From Brevundimonas sp. (GTDB taxonomy: Bacteria > Pseudomonadota > Alphaproteobacteria > Caulobacterales > Caulobacteraceae): DNA of 64,000 nucleotides. Made by a program: the position numbers and the translations under genes. Shown piece by piece: positions 47,148-57,794 of the stretch (the first letter of the stretch is position 1; the number at the start of each line of letters is the position of its first letter). Location: positions 186,001-250,000 of the forward strand of contig NZ_JACVCG010000003.1 in the NCBI RefSeq assembly GCF_016742135.1, read 5' to 3'. The notes beneath the pieces were generated by a model. The model saw only the letters and a list, made by a program, of their open reading frames with translations, did no database searches and was not told the origin of the DNA.

Positions 47148-47495
47148 ATGAAGAAGGCAATTTTCGCCATTGCGGCCGCGGGCCTGCTGACCGCCGCCTG
47201 TGCCAGTGATCCGTATGGCAATCCGAACCAGACCGTCCGGCAGGGCGCGGCCGGCGCGGCCATCGGTGCCGTGGCCGGTGCGGTGATCGGCAACAATGTC
47301 GGCGACGGCAATGCCGGTCGCGGTGCGGCCATTGGTGCCGTGGTCGGCGGCGCGGCCGGGGCCATTCGCGGTTCCGCCGAGGACCGCGCCAACCAGCGTC
47401 GCGCCTACGACCAGCAGCGCGGTGCGTATTACTACTGCTACCCGGAAGGCGACTGCTATTGGGAAAACGGCACGCGCCGGAACCCGCCGCGGTAA
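47148..47495 (+). CDS. Glycine-zipper lipoprotein
   Basis: 115 residues with a lipoprotein signal peptide (KKAIFAIAAAGLLTAAC, lipobox LTAAC). A glycine-zipper 2TM-like domain follows, with the repeats GAAGAAIGAVAGAVIGNN and GRGAAIGAVVGGAAGAI, and then a Tyr/Cys-rich end (YYYCYPEGDCYWENG). Such proteins (SlyB/YMGG-like) sit in the envelope and are often stress-responsive; function unknown. The AT-rich DNA upstream (TTAATACAGTCTTAATGCGATATATAG, about 47051-47079) probably holds its promoter. Confidence 0.8.
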   Translation: MKKAIFAIAAAGLLTAACASDPYGNPNQTVRQGAAGAAIGAVAGAVIGNNVGDGNAGRGAAIGAVVGGAAGAIRGSAEDRANQRRAYDQQRGAYYYCYPEGDCYWENGTRRNPPR

Positions 47496-47523
47496 GGATC
47501 GCGGACTGAAAATCTGAAGCAAG

Positions 47524-47562
47524 AGGCGGTCTTTCCATGCGGGAAGGCCGCCTTTTTCTGTT
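47524..47562 (+). terminator. Intrinsic terminator after the glycine-zipper lipoprotein gene
   Basis: GGCGGTCTTTCC pairs with GGGAAGGCCGCC (including G-U pairs) around a short loop, followed by TTTTTCTG. Confidence 0.8.
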
Positions 47563-47593
47563 AGGGTGGGAGCCTGTTGGGTGGGAGCTGATC

Positions 47594-48061
47594 ATGTCAT
47601 CGATGTCGAGACCGGGTTTCATGGCCGTCGCGGGGGCCGCGGCCCTTGCTCTGGCGGGGTGCGAAGGGTCGGGTGTGTTCCGGGACCGGAGCGAACTGGT
47701 CGCCGCGCCCACGACCTGTACCGCCAAGCGGTTCGACATCTATTTCGGTGAGGGACAGGCGCAGCTGACGGAGCCGGCGCGCCAGGCGATCCGTCTGACC
47801 GCCGACCAGTTGAAGGACTGCGATATCCGCAAGGTGCAGGTGATCGGCCTGGCCTCGGCCACCGGATCATCGCCCGCCAACCAGACCCTGTCGGAGCGGC
47901 GCGCGATCGCCGTGACCGCGGCGCTTGAGGCTGAAGGCTGGCCCCTGCCGGCGTTCGAGATCGCGGTGGTGGGCGATTCCGGAGCGGTGACCGCCGACGG
48001 CCGGTCCGAGCCGCTGCGCCGCCGGACCGAGGTCATCGTCGAGGCCGTGCCGCGCCGATAG
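47594..48061 (+). CDS. OmpA-family lipoprotein
   Basis: 155 residues from ATG 47594. A lipoprotein signal (AVAGAAALALAGC, lipobox LAGC) precedes an OmpA C-like domain: FDIYFGEGQAQLTEPARQAI, then VQVIGLASATGSSPANQTLSERRAIAVTAAL and RRRTEVIVE. Such domains bind peptidoglycan non-covalently. The domain starts C-T-A-K-R-F-D-I-Y-F, with a Cys close to the first strand. It probably links outer membrane and wall. Confidence 0.85.
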   Translation: MSSMSRPGFMAVAGAAALALAGCEGSGVFRDRSELVAAPTTCTAKRFDIYFGEGQAQLTEPARQAIRLTADQLKDCDIRKVQVIGLASATGSSPANQTLSERRAIAVTAALEAEGWPLPAFEIAVVGDSGAVTADGRSEPLRRRTEVIVEAVPRR

Positions 48062-48124
48062 CCGCGACCCGAGGTCGCAGACCGGACCCGGGGGGCGTGA
48101 CCCGGCGGGTCCTCGCCGTCTAGG

Positions 48125-50344
48125 GTGCGCCTTCTCCGACTGATGACGAGGAACCGGGTGAAGAGTCTGCGCCGATCACAATCCCTGTCCGGGGCCCTGC
48201 TGGCCCTCCTCATGGGTGGCTGGTTGACGCTCGCGGCGGTCAGCGCGCCCGCGCAGGAAGCCCCCTCGTCCACGGGACCCGCCGCGACCGAACGGATCAC
48301 GGCCGAACTGGTGTCGATGACCGCGAGCGCGACGCCGGGATCGACGCTGATCCTGGCCGTGCGTCAGGACATCGAGCCCGGCTGGCACACCTATTGGCGA
48401 AACCCCGGGGATTCGGGCGGGGCGACCACGCTCGACTGGCGCCTGCCGGAAGGCTGGGAAGCGGGCGAGATCGTCTGGCCCCTGCCGGAGCGCCAGCCGC
48501 TGTCGGGGCTGATGAACTACGGCTATTCGGACGTCGTCTATCTGCCGGTGCCGATCACGGTTCCGGCGGATGCCGAGCCGGGCCGGACGCTGGACCTGTC
48601 GGTGACCGCCCTGTTTCTGGTGTGCAGCGCCGAGATGTGCGTGCCGGATGAGCTGACGCTGGGCCTGCGCCTGCCGGTCGGGGCCGCGGACCAGACCCCG
48701 CTGGAGACCCGCCATGCCAGCGCCATCCAGGCGGTGCTGGAGTCCTCGCCCCGGCCCGCCGGGCTGAGCGCGCGGATCGTGCGTGGCGACGACGGCGGCC
48801 TGACGCTGGCCGTGACCGGCGACGCCGTTCGGGGGCCGGAGGGTCCCGGGCCGGTCTATTTCTTTCCGTTTGAGGGCGGAATCATCGACCATGCCGCGCC
48901 CCAGCCCGGCACCTGGGGCCCGGAGGGGCTGAGCCTGACCCTCGCACCCGGCGGCAAGGTTCGCGCAGGCGGGCTCGCCGGGCCAGTCGGGGGGGTCATA
49001 ACCACCGGACGGGGCGCGTTCGAGATCATCGCCGAGCCAGGGCCCCTGCCGGGCGGAATCAGCGGAAGCGGCACACTGGCGGCCACAAATGGCGATTCCG
49101 CGAGGCCGTTCGAGGTCGCCACCCTGATCCAGGCCGCCCTTCTGGCGCTGGTCGGCGGCCTGATCCTGAACCTGATGCCCTGTGTGTTTCCCATTCTGGC
49201 GATGAAGGCAGCGGCGCTGGCCCGGGCGGCGCACGCCCCGCATGAGGCGCGTCGGGACGGTTTGATGTTCCTGGCCGGGGTGCTGGTGACCTTCCTGCTG
49301 CTGGCCGGGCTGATGCTGGGGCTGCGGGCGGCGGGCGAGGCGGTCGGCTGGGGCTTTCAGCTGCAGAGCCCGGTCGTGGTGGTGGGGCTGTCGCTGCTGA
49401 CGCTGGCGGTCGGGCTGAACCTGTCCGGCGTCTATCATGTCGGCCAGTCCCTTCAGACCGTGGGCGAAGCGCGGCTGTCGCGCCTGCCCGGCGGCACGGG
49501 CGCCTTTTTCACCGGCGTGCTGGCCGTGGCCGTGGCCGCGCCGTGCACCGCCCCGTTTATGGCCGCAGCGCTGGGGGCGGCCCTGATCATGCCGTGGGGG
49601 GCGGCCCTGATCGTGTTCCTGATGCTGGGGCTGGGCCTGGCCCTGCCGTTCGTGGTCGTGGCGTTCAGCCCGGCGCTGCTGGCGCGCCTGCCCCGCCCGG
49701 GGCCGTGGATGGACCGGATGAAGGGCCTACTGGCCTTTCCCATGTATGCGACCGCCCTGTGGCTGGCGTGGGTGGCGGCGCGGCAGGCAGGCAGTGAGGT
49801 GCTGGCGCTGGGCCTGATCGCCGGGCTGATGCTGGCCTTCGCCCTGTGGCTGTGGGGCACGCGGCAGGCGGGGGCCGGGCGCTGGGCCCTGGTCCTCGCG
49901 GCCCTGTCGCTGGTCGGAAGCCTTGCGGCTCTGGTGCTTGTCAGCCGGATGGAGCCTACGGCACCGACGGTGGCCCCGGCATCGGTCGAGGCGGGCCCCG
50001 AGGCCGGCATCTGGTCGGAGGAGGCGGTCGCGGCGGCGCGGGCCGATGGACGCCCCGTGCTGGTGAATTTCACCGCCGACTGGTGCGTGACCTGCAAGAT
50101 CAATGAGCGGGTGGCGCTGTCGTCCGGTCAGGTCCGGGCGGCACTGGACGCGGCGAACGCCCTCTATCTGGTCGGCGACTGGACGGTGCGTGACCCCGCC
50201 ATTACGCGCGAACTGGAGCGTCACGGTCGGTCGGGCGTTCCGCTGTATCTGCTGTATGCGCCGGGCACGGAGGCCCCCCGTGTTTTGCCGCAACTGTTGA
50301 CGCCGGGACTGGTCGCGGAAGCGATCCGCGAGGCCGGTTCATGA
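48125..50344 (+). CDS. DsbD-like protein-disulfide reductase
   Basis: 739 residues in three parts. A signal peptide precedes a periplasmic DsbD-alpha/DsbC-like domain (about 50-300, with LVCSAEMCVPDELTL as the Cys pair). A membrane domain follows with about eight helices and conserved LNLMPCVFPILAMKA and AAPCTAPFM cysteines (about 335-620). The C-terminal thioredoxin domain carries C-V-T-C at residues 654-657. It passes electrons from cytosolic thioredoxin to periplasmic substrates. GTG 48125 is the likely start. The next gene is a thioredoxin-fold lipoprotein 38 bp downstream, a plausible client. Confidence 0.92.
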   Translation: MRLLRLMTRNRVKSLRRSQSLSGALLALLMGGWLTLAAVSAPAQEAPSSTGPAATERITAELVSMTASATPGSTLILAVRQDIEPGWHTYWRNPGDSGGATTLDWRLPEGWEAGEIVWPLPERQPLSGLMNYGYSDVVYLPVPITVPADAEPGRTLDLSVTALFLVCSAEMCVPDELTLGLRLPVGAADQTPLETRHASAIQAVLESSPRPAGLSARIVRGDDGGLTLAVTGDAVRGPEGPGPVYFFPFEGGIIDHAAPQPGTWGPEGLSLTLAPGGKVRAGGLAGPVGGVITTGRGAFEIIAEPGPLPGGISGSGTLAATNGDSARPFEVATLIQAALLALVGGLILNLMPCVFPILAMKAAALARAAHAPHEARRDGLMFLAGVLVTFLLLAGLMLGLRAAGEAVGWGFQLQSPVVVVGLSLLTLAVGLNLSGVYHVGQSLQTVGEARLSRLPGGTGAFFTGVLAVAVAAPCTAPFMAAALGAALIMPWGAALIVFLMLGLGLALPFVVVAFSPALLARLPRPGPWMDRMKGLLAFPMYATALWLAWVAARQAGSEVLALGLIAGLMLAFALWLWGTRQAGAGRWALVLAALSLVGSLAALVLVSRMEPTAPTVAPASVEAGPEAGIWSEEAVAAARADGRPVLVNFTADWCVTCKINERVALSSGQVRAALDAANALYLVGDWTVRDPAITRELERHGRSGVPLYLLYAPGTEAPRVLPQLLTPGLVAEAIREAGS

Positions 50345-50382
50345 GGTTCTGACTTCCTGCCCACCCTGACGGAGAGACTGCG

Positions 50383-51042
50383 ATGATCATCCGACTGCTG
50401 GCCACCGGTGCCGCCCTGGCCCTTCTGGCCGCCTGTAGCCCCGCGACCGAAGCCCCCGAGACCGGGTCGACGGAGACGGCCGAGGCATCGGCCGCCGACA
50501 TGGCCCCGGCCTTTACCCTGGTCGATGCCGAGGGGGTGGAACGCAGCCTGGCCGATTTCCGCGGCAGGACGGTCGTTCTGGAGTGGACCAATGAGGGCTG
50601 TCCCTATGTCCAGAAGCACTATGAGTCGGGTGCCATGCAGGCCCTGCAACGCGAGGCAACGGGCGATGGCGTGGTGTGGCTGACCATCATTTCTTCGGCC
50701 CCCGGTCAGCAGGGCTATGTCGAGGGGGATGCGGCGCGGGAATGGCAATCGCGCAACAACGCTGCCGCCACCCATCTGCTGCTGGACCCGGAAGGCACGG
50801 TCGGCCGCCTTTATGATGCGAAGACCACCCCGGACATGCGGGTCATCGATCCGGAAGGGCGGCTGCTGTTCGTCGGCGGGATCGATGATCGCCCGACCAA
50901 CAAGATCGAGGATCTGGAAGGGGCCAACAACTATGTCCGCGCCGCCCTGACGGACATGGAGGCGGGCCGTCCGGTCGCGACACCGTTCGCCACGCCCTAT
51001 GGATGCTCGATCAAATATGCGGACGAGCTGGAAGGGGCGTAA
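50383..51042 (+). CDS. Thioredoxin-like (AhpC/TSA-type) lipoprotein
   Basis: 219 residues with a lipobox LLAAC and a Thr/Glu/Ala-rich linker. A redoxin domain follows (MAPAFTLVDAEGVERSLADFRGRTVVLEW). Only one cysteine occupies the active region (NEGCPYVQK, residue 73), so it is a one-Cys peroxiredoxin-like rather than a CxxC oxidoreductase. A second Cys lies near the C-terminus (PYGCSIKY). It follows the DsbD-like gene in the same direction, suggesting that DsbD keeps it reduced. Confidence 0.87.
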   Translation: MIIRLLATGAALALLAACSPATEAPETGSTETAEASAADMAPAFTLVDAEGVERSLADFRGRTVVLEWTNEGCPYVQKHYESGAMQALQREATGDGVVWLTIISSAPGQQGYVEGDAAREWQSRNNAAATHLLLDPEGTVGRLYDAKTTPDMRVIDPEGRLLFVGGIDDRPTNKIEDLEGANNYVRAALTDMEAGRPVATPFATPYGCSIKYADELEGA

Positions 51043-51065
51043 CGGCCCCTATCCCGGGAGGGCCA

Positions 51066-51548
51066 CTACTCGGGAAAGGTCTGGGCCGGGCTGGTGATGA
51101 CGGCGATGTTGTCGTCGAACAGATGCACCAGTTCGGCCAGGGCGAGGTCGCGGGCACCGGCGGTGTCGGCGGCCTCCATATCGGCCAGACGGACCGGCAG
51201 GTCCTCGGACAGGCCACGCAGGATGCAGGTCATGTCGCCCTCGCTCTCGCGCGACTTGAGGATCAGATGACCCTGCATATTGAGCTCACCCAGGGCGGTG
51301 GCCTCGGTGCGGAAGTTCAGCCATTCGCTGCCGCCCAGGAAGCCGGGCGTATGGATGGCGCCGGTTGCGGCCCAGCCCTCGGCCACGCTCTTGAGCCGGC
51401 CGGACCGGGAGACGATGTCGATGAACAGGGGCTCGGACGCCAGACCGGTCAGGTCGGCGGGCACGGTAGCCGGGTCGACCGAGGCCGCCAGGGCCACGTC
51501 AGGGTTGGTGAGCAGGAGGGCGGTCGCGAGGGCCAGTCCGCAGGACAT
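51066..51548 (-). CDS. Secreted protein of unknown function
   Basis: From ATG 51548 (GGAAAGG eight bases upstream), 160 residues with signal peptide MSCGLALATALLLTNPDVALA. The mature part is a compact mixed domain (EPLFIDIVSRSGRLKSVAEGWAATGAIHTPGFLGG) with a single Cys (DMTCILRGL). ATG 51590 is an alternative start that lengthens the n-region. No family is recognised. It is convergent with the redoxin lipoprotein and divergent from pgi. Confidence 0.7.
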   Translation of the reverse strand: MSCGLALATALLLTNPDVALAASVDPATVPADLTGLASEPLFIDIVSRSGRLKSVAEGWAATGAIHTPGFLGGSEWLNFRTEATALGELNMQGHLILKSRESEGDMTCILRGLSEDLPVRLADMEAADTAGARDLALAELVHLFDDNIAVITSPAQTFPE

Positions 51549-51636
51549 GGGAACCTTTCCGGGCGCCAGAACGCCCTTCAGTGACATCAATCGTCAGGCC
51601 GCCGCCCGAATCGGGGCGACCTTGGGGATTGCACCG

Positions 51637-51657
51637 GTTTACGCCCCAGCCGTAAAC
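51637..51657. promoter_or_regulatory. Palindrome in the pgi upstream region
   Basis: GTTTACG-N7-CGTAAAC, perfect 7-bp arms, lies 38 bp before the pgi ATG and 88 bp before the divergent gene start. It could be an operator or a hairpin; no regulator is identified. Confidence 0.4.
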
Positions 51658-51694
51658 GAGCCCTTGACGCCTACCCCCTGATCCGGAGTCGCCC

Positions 51695-53329
51695 ATGTCT
51701 ATCGCCCTGCCCGTTACCGACCCGAAACGCCGGGCCGAGGCCTGGTCCCGGTTCGAGGCCGTCGCCGCGCGGGACGGGGCCGCCCGGATCGAGACCCTGT
51801 TCGATCATGAGGCCGGGCGGGTGGAGCGACTGACGCTGGAGGTGGCGGGCCTGACGCTCGACCTGTCGAAACAGGCCTTTACCACAGACGGGCTGGACGC
51901 CTGTCTGGCGCTGGCCGAGGCCTGTGATGTGGGCGACTGGAAGCGGGCCCTGTTCAACGGGGCGGCGGTCAATGCCACCGAGGGCCGGGCGGTGCTGCAT
52001 CCGGCGCTACGCGCCCCCGACGGGGCGCATTTCGAGGCGCTGGGCACGCCGATCTCGCGCCAGGTGGAACAGGTGCGCGACCAGATGGTGGCGTATGCCG
52101 AGGCGATCCGGGCCGGTGAAGAGGCCGGCGCGACAGGCGAACGGTTCCGGGCGGTGGTCCATATCGGCATCGGCGGGTCGGATCTGGGGCCGCGTCTGGT
52201 ATGGGATGCTTTGAGGCCGCTGGATCCCGCCATCGAGGTGCGGTTCGTCGCCAATATCGACCCGCGGGAGATGGCCGAAGCCCTGATCGGGCTGGACCCC
52301 GCCTCGACGCTGGTGATCGTGGTGTCGAAGACCTTCACGACCCAGGAGACGCTGGCCAATGCCACGCTGGCGCGTGACTGGCTGGCCGCCGCCCTGCCGG
52401 AAGACGGCCTGCGGCGGCATCTGGTCGGGGTGTCGGCGGCGCCCGACAAGGCCGAGGCCTTCGGTTGCGGCCGGGTGTTCGGATTCTCGGACTGGGTCGG
52501 CGGGCGATATTCCCTGTGGTCGGCGGTCAGCCTGTCCTGTGTGATCGGGCTGGGCGGCGAGGCGTTTCGCGGCCTGCTGGCCGGGGCGAGCGAGATGGAC
52601 CGGCACTTCCTCGAGGCCCCGCTGGCCTACAATGCGCCCGTGCTGATGGCGCTGGCCCAGGTCTATAATGCCGAGGGGTTGAAGCGGCGGGCGCGGACGG
52701 TGGCCCCCTATGCCCACGGGCTGAGACGGCTGCCGGCCTTTCTGCAGCAGCTGGAGATGGAGTCGAACGGCAAGGGCGTGACCCGTGATGGGTCGCCGGC
52801 GACACGCGGCACCGGGCCGGTGGTATTCGGTGAGCCCGGTACCAATGGTCAGCATGCCTTTTTCCAGCAACTGCATCAGGGTCTGGAGATCGTCCCCGCC
52901 GAATTCGTCGTGGTGCGACAGACGATGGAGGGCCGGGACGGCGCGCCCCTGTGGTCCAATGCGGTCGCCCAGGCCGAAGCCCTGATGCGCGGGCGGTCGG
53001 CCGAGGCCGCCCTCGCCGACATGATCGATCAGGGAATGGACCGGGACGCGGCTGAGCGGCTGGCATCGCACCGGGCGTTTCCGGGCAACCGCCCCTCGAC
53101 GACCCTGCTAATCGACCGGCTGACGCCGCAGGCGCTGGGCGCCCTGCTGGCCCTTTATGAGCACAAGACCTTCGTCGAGGGCGTGATCTGGGACATCAAC
53201 AGCTTTGACCAGTGGGGGGTGGAGCTGGGCAAGGTGCTGGCCAAACGGGTGCTGGGCGCGGCCCACGAAAAACGGGCCCCAGAGACCTGGGACCCGTCCA
53301 CGCGGTCGTTATTTGAGCGACTGGTCTGA
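51695..53329 (+). CDS. pgi: Glucose-6-phosphate isomerase
   Basis: A 544-residue SIS-fold enzyme converting glucose-6-P and fructose-6-P. Motifs: VVHIGIGGSDLGPRLVWDAL (phosphate site), VVSKTFTTQETLANA, GGRYSLWSAVS and MESNGKGVTRDG; GEPGTNGQHAFFQQLHQG holds the catalytic His, and the late KxFVEGVIWDINSFDQWGVELGK holds the Lys. It connects to the Entner-Doudoroff step encoded by eda at the window's other end. Confidence 0.97.
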   Translation: MSIALPVTDPKRRAEAWSRFEAVAARDGAARIETLFDHEAGRVERLTLEVAGLTLDLSKQAFTTDGLDACLALAEACDVGDWKRALFNGAAVNATEGRAVLHPALRAPDGAHFEALGTPISRQVEQVRDQMVAYAEAIRAGEEAGATGERFRAVVHIGIGGSDLGPRLVWDALRPLDPAIEVRFVANIDPREMAEALIGLDPASTLVIVVSKTFTTQETLANATLARDWLAAALPEDGLRRHLVGVSAAPDKAEAFGCGRVFGFSDWVGGRYSLWSAVSLSCVIGLGGEAFRGLLAGASEMDRHFLEAPLAYNAPVLMALAQVYNAEGLKRRARTVAPYAHGLRRLPAFLQQLEMESNGKGVTRDGSPATRGTGPVVFGEPGTNGQHAFFQQLHQGLEIVPAEFVVVRQTMEGRDGAPLWSNAVAQAEALMRGRSAEAALADMIDQGMDRDAAERLASHRAFPGNRPSTTLLIDRLTPQALGALLALYEHKTFVEGVIWDINSFDQWGVELGKVLAKRVLGAAHEKRAPETWDPSTRSLFERLV

Positions 53330-53332
53330 CGC

Positions 53333-53806
53333 TTACCAGCGGCGATCGTAGCGGTAGTCGCGACGGTCATTCCGGCGATCATAGCGACGGTCGTAGCGCT
53401 GGTCGCGACGGTCATTGCCATAGTAGCGCGGGTCACGACTGTTGATCCCGTGTTCGCGTTCCCAGTGGCCCTGGTTCCGGTAGCAGCGGCCCCCGCGATA
53501 GTAGTTGCAGTCATTGCCGCGGTTGGCGGTGGCCCCGATGGCGGCCCCGGCGAGCGCTCCGCCGAGAATATATTCGCCCTCGCCGTTGCCGATGATGGCA
53601 CCGGCCACGGCGCCGACGGCGGCCCCCAGCAGGGCGTCCTGGCCACTGGAGGACCGGTCGCGGTCCGGATGGCGGTCGTAGCGATAGCTCTGGGCCGAGG
53701 CCGGGCTGGCCACCATCAGGCCCAGCGCCAGAAGCCCGGCGGTCAGGGCACCGGCTGTGGCGGTGCGGCGGGCGGGGTCGGTCGGGAGAGCAAGGGTGCG
53801 GGTCAT
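53333..53806 (-). CDS. Glycine-zipper protein with Arg/Tyr/Asp-rich tail
   Basis: 157 residues from ATG 53806. A signal peptide ends ASPASAQS. A glycine-zipper segment (LLGAAVGAVAGAIIGN, GGALAGAAIGATA) is followed by two Cys (NDCNYYRGGRCYRNQGHW), then about 35 residues of DRR/YDRR repeats. It has the same plan as the lipoprotein at 47148 but with a repeat tail and no lipobox. It is only 3 bp from the convergent pgi stop. Function unknown; envelope localisation predicted. Confidence 0.75.
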   Translation of the reverse strand: MTRTLALPTDPARRTATAGALTAGLLALGLMVASPASAQSYRYDRHPDRDRSSSGQDALLGAAVGAVAGAIIGNGEGEYILGGALAGAAIGATANRGNDCNYYRGGRCYRNQGHWEREHGINSRDPRYYGNDRRDQRYDRRYDRRNDRRDYRYDRRW

Positions 53807-53965
53807 GAAATCAGCCTTTCCTGATGGATCGGATATGGTTCGTGGCCTGAGCATGCCCCTTTGCGCCTGAACGTGCCGGGAGGGGTCCGTTCATCCGGTG
53901 TTCATCTGCCGGGAGGTCGGCGGCGGGCTTGTCTCGGAACGCCGTTCGGCGCACCTTGGCGGGCC

Positions 53966-55489
53966 ATGCTGTCCCCGATCCGGTTCCTTCGTCGTCGCCT
54001 CGGACAGGCCCTGCTGGCGGGCGGGGTCATGATCGCCGCCATGGCGCTGGCGCAGACGGCCCTGGCGCAGGAGGCCCCGCCCCCGCCGCCACCGCCCCCG
54101 CCGCCCCCGGTGGATGAGCGCACCGACATACGGGTCTCCGCGCCTGACGCGCTGGCACGGGAGCGTCTTGAGCGGGCGGTCGCGGCCCGCGACGCCGGTG
54201 ACCTGGCCGTCGCGGAAGCGGGCTTTGTCGAGGCGGCCGAGGCTTTTTCGGCGCTGGGCCGGCCGGTCGAGGCCTCTGACGCCTGGATCGAGACGGCGCG
54301 CCTGCGTCTGGCCACCGACCGCGCGGCCGAGGCGGAGCAGGCCCTGCTCCGGGCCGTCAGCGTGATCGAACAGGCCCGGGGTCCTGCCGACCCCGCCCTC
54401 GTCAAGCCGCTGCAGATCCAGGGGCGGCTGTATTACATCCAGGGACGGTATGAGGCGGCGCTGGTCAATATCGCGCGGGCCCGGGCCCTGCTGGCGGACC
54501 GGGCCGACACGGCCACCATCGCCGAACTGCTTTTCGAGGAAGGCCGGGCGCTGGACGCGCTGGGCCGCTTCGCCGAGGCCGAAAGCGCCGCGCGGATCGG
54601 CCTGGGCCTGCGACTGGACCTGCTGGGGCCGGACGACCCGCTGACCGCCGACACCATGAACCAGCTGGCCAATGCCCTGATGGCCCAGGGCCGGTTCGCC
54701 GAGGCCGAGCCGATCTTTCGCCGGGCGCTGGGCATCTATGAGGTCGCCTATGGCCGGGACAGCGACACGGTGGCGCTGGTGCTCAGCAATCTGGGCAATG
54801 TGCTGCGGCGCACCGGGCGGATGGATCAGGCGGGGGCTGCTTATGCCAGGGCGGTCGGCATCGCGGAGGGCGTGGGAGACCCCTTCCTGCTGGCCCAGCT
54901 GCTGAACAACTACGGCTGGTACCTGCATCTGGCGGACCGGGACGTGGAGGCCCAGCCCGTGTTCGAGCGGGCGCTGGCCATGGCGGTCGAGCTGGCCGGG
55001 CCCGAGCATCCCTTCACCGGCATCGCGCGCGCCAATCTGGCCATCACCCTGTCTGGACAGGGGCGGCATGCCGAGGCCCTGCCGCTGTTTGCCGAGGCCC
55101 TGGCCGTGCTGGAACAGGGACTGGGTGCCGACAGCCCGGACCTGGTCACCACCCTGGAAGAGCGGGCGTGGGCGCTGGCGGAGACCGGGGATCATGCCGA
55201 GGCCGAGGTCCTCTACCGGCGGGCCCAGGCGATCGTCGCGGCGCGGCTGGCCCCCGGCCATCCCGAGGCCGTGAGGCTGGCGGAAAGCATGGCGGACTTC
55301 CTGTCGGACCGGGACCGCCCGGGCGAGGCGCTGGCCGTCATCCGTCCGGCGCGGCGGGACCTGTTCGCGCGGAGCGGCCTTGGGCTTGAGGGCGGCGACC
55401 CCCTGCGCCGGGCCGCGCCGCTGTTCGCCCAGCAGGTCCGGGCCAGCTGGGACCGGGCGGATCAGCTGGCCGACACCGCCGCGCGCTAG
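53966..55489 (+). CDS. Secreted tetratricopeptide-repeat protein
   Basis: 507 residues from ATG 53966. Signal peptide (LAGGVMIAAMALAQTALAQ), then a Pro-rich linker of about eleven prolines, then a long array of TPR/Kinesin-light-chain-like repeats (for example LLGPDDPLTADTMNQLANALMAQGRFAEAEPIFRRALGI and VAYGRDSDTVALVLSNLGNVLRRTGRMDQAGAAYARAV). TPRs scaffold protein interactions; partner unknown. An earlier GTG-type start at 53861 would put a poor extension before the signal. Confidence 0.85.
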   Translation: MLSPIRFLRRRLGQALLAGGVMIAAMALAQTALAQEAPPPPPPPPPPPVDERTDIRVSAPDALARERLERAVAARDAGDLAVAEAGFVEAAEAFSALGRPVEASDAWIETARLRLATDRAAEAEQALLRAVSVIEQARGPADPALVKPLQIQGRLYYIQGRYEAALVNIARARALLADRADTATIAELLFEEGRALDALGRFAEAESAARIGLGLRLDLLGPDDPLTADTMNQLANALMAQGRFAEAEPIFRRALGIYEVAYGRDSDTVALVLSNLGNVLRRTGRMDQAGAAYARAVGIAEGVGDPFLLAQLLNNYGWYLHLADRDVEAQPVFERALAMAVELAGPEHPFTGIARANLAITLSGQGRHAEALPLFAEALAVLEQGLGADSPDLVTTLEERAWALAETGDHAEAEVLYRRAQAIVAARLAPGHPEAVRLAESMADFLSDRDRPGEALAVIRPARRDLFARSGLGLEGGDPLRRAAPLFAQQVRASWDRADQLADTAAR

Positions 55490-55518
55490 AAATTTCTGCC
55501 GCGTGCCGCGCCGCGCCC

Positions 55519-55547
55519 CTTGACGGGCCGGGGGCTGCCCCCCTACC
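55519..55547 (+). promoter_or_regulatory. RpoH-like promoter of groESL
   Basis: CTTGACG at 55519-55525, then CCCCCCTAC ending about 55546, resembles the sigma-32 pattern CTTG followed by CCCCAT-like boxes used for heat-shock genes in alphaproteobacteria. The two boxes are about 12-14 bases apart. Confidence 0.55.
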
Positions 55548-55558
55548 TGCAGGCCGCA

Positions 55559-55585
55559 TTAGCACTCTCGCCCTGCGGCTGCCAA
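55559..55585 (+). promoter_or_regulatory. Degenerate CIRCE element before groES
   Basis: TTAGCACTC-N9-GGCTGCCAA. The left half is exactly the CIRCE consensus bound by HrcA. The right half differs from GAGTGCTAA at three of nine positions. It lies downstream of the probable start site and 41 bp before groES, a usual place. Confidence 0.7.
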
Positions 55586-55625
55586 AGCGCCGGTCGGGAG
55601 ACCATTCCAAAGGGAGATACCACAG

Positions 55626-55913
55626 ATGGCGTTTCGTCCTCTCGGCGACCGCGTGCTGGTCAAGCGCGTGGAAGAAGAATCCAAGACCAAGGGCGGGATC
55701 ATCATCCCCGACACCGCCAAGGAAAAGCCCCAGGAAGGCGAAGTCGTCTCCGTCGGCCCCGGCGCCCGTGACGACAGCGGCAAGGTCAATGCGCTCGAGC
55801 TGAAGGCCGGCGACCGCATCCTGTTCGGCAAATGGTCGGGCACCGAGGTCAAGATCGACGGCGAAGACCTGATCATCATGAAGGAATCCGACGTTCTGGG
55901 CGTGCTGTCCTAA
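55626..55913 (+). CDS. groES: Co-chaperonin GroES
   Basis: 95 residues, full length. [36 protein letters not shown] contains the mobile loop, and the [16 protein letters not shown] end is typical. The heptameric lid binds GroEL. It is transcribed with groEL (54-bp gap) from a heat-shock promoter with a CIRCE-like operator. Confidence 0.98.
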   Translation: MAFRPLGDRVLVKRVEEESKTKGGIIIPDTAKEKPQEGEVVSVGPGARDDSGKVNALELKAGDRILFGKWSGTEVKIDGEDLIIMKESDVLGVLS

Positions 55914-57614
<1,701 letters not shown>

Positions 57615-57701
57615 GTCCGTCATCCCGGCCAACGAGGGGGGCACCTCAGCGCCTCCCGAGGCCGAGCCGGGACGTCCGGCGGTTCATCGCTGAGACAGAA
57701 G

Positions 57702-57731
57702 AGGCGCTCCGGGAGACCGGGGCGCTTTTTT
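57702..57731 (+). terminator. Intrinsic terminator after groEL
   Basis: GCGCTCCGG and CCGGGGCGC pair around GAGA and are followed by TTTTTT. Confidence 0.85.
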
Positions 57732-57794
57732 CGTTGCCCGGTTCGCGTATCTGTGTTCCTGTTTTGTTCGTTATGGGCCCATCCGCCAGAAAGC

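Noticed and set aside
57615..57700. A small gene between groEL and the terminator
   Set aside because: Only a short palindromic G/C-rich spacer is visible, with no credible start or frame.
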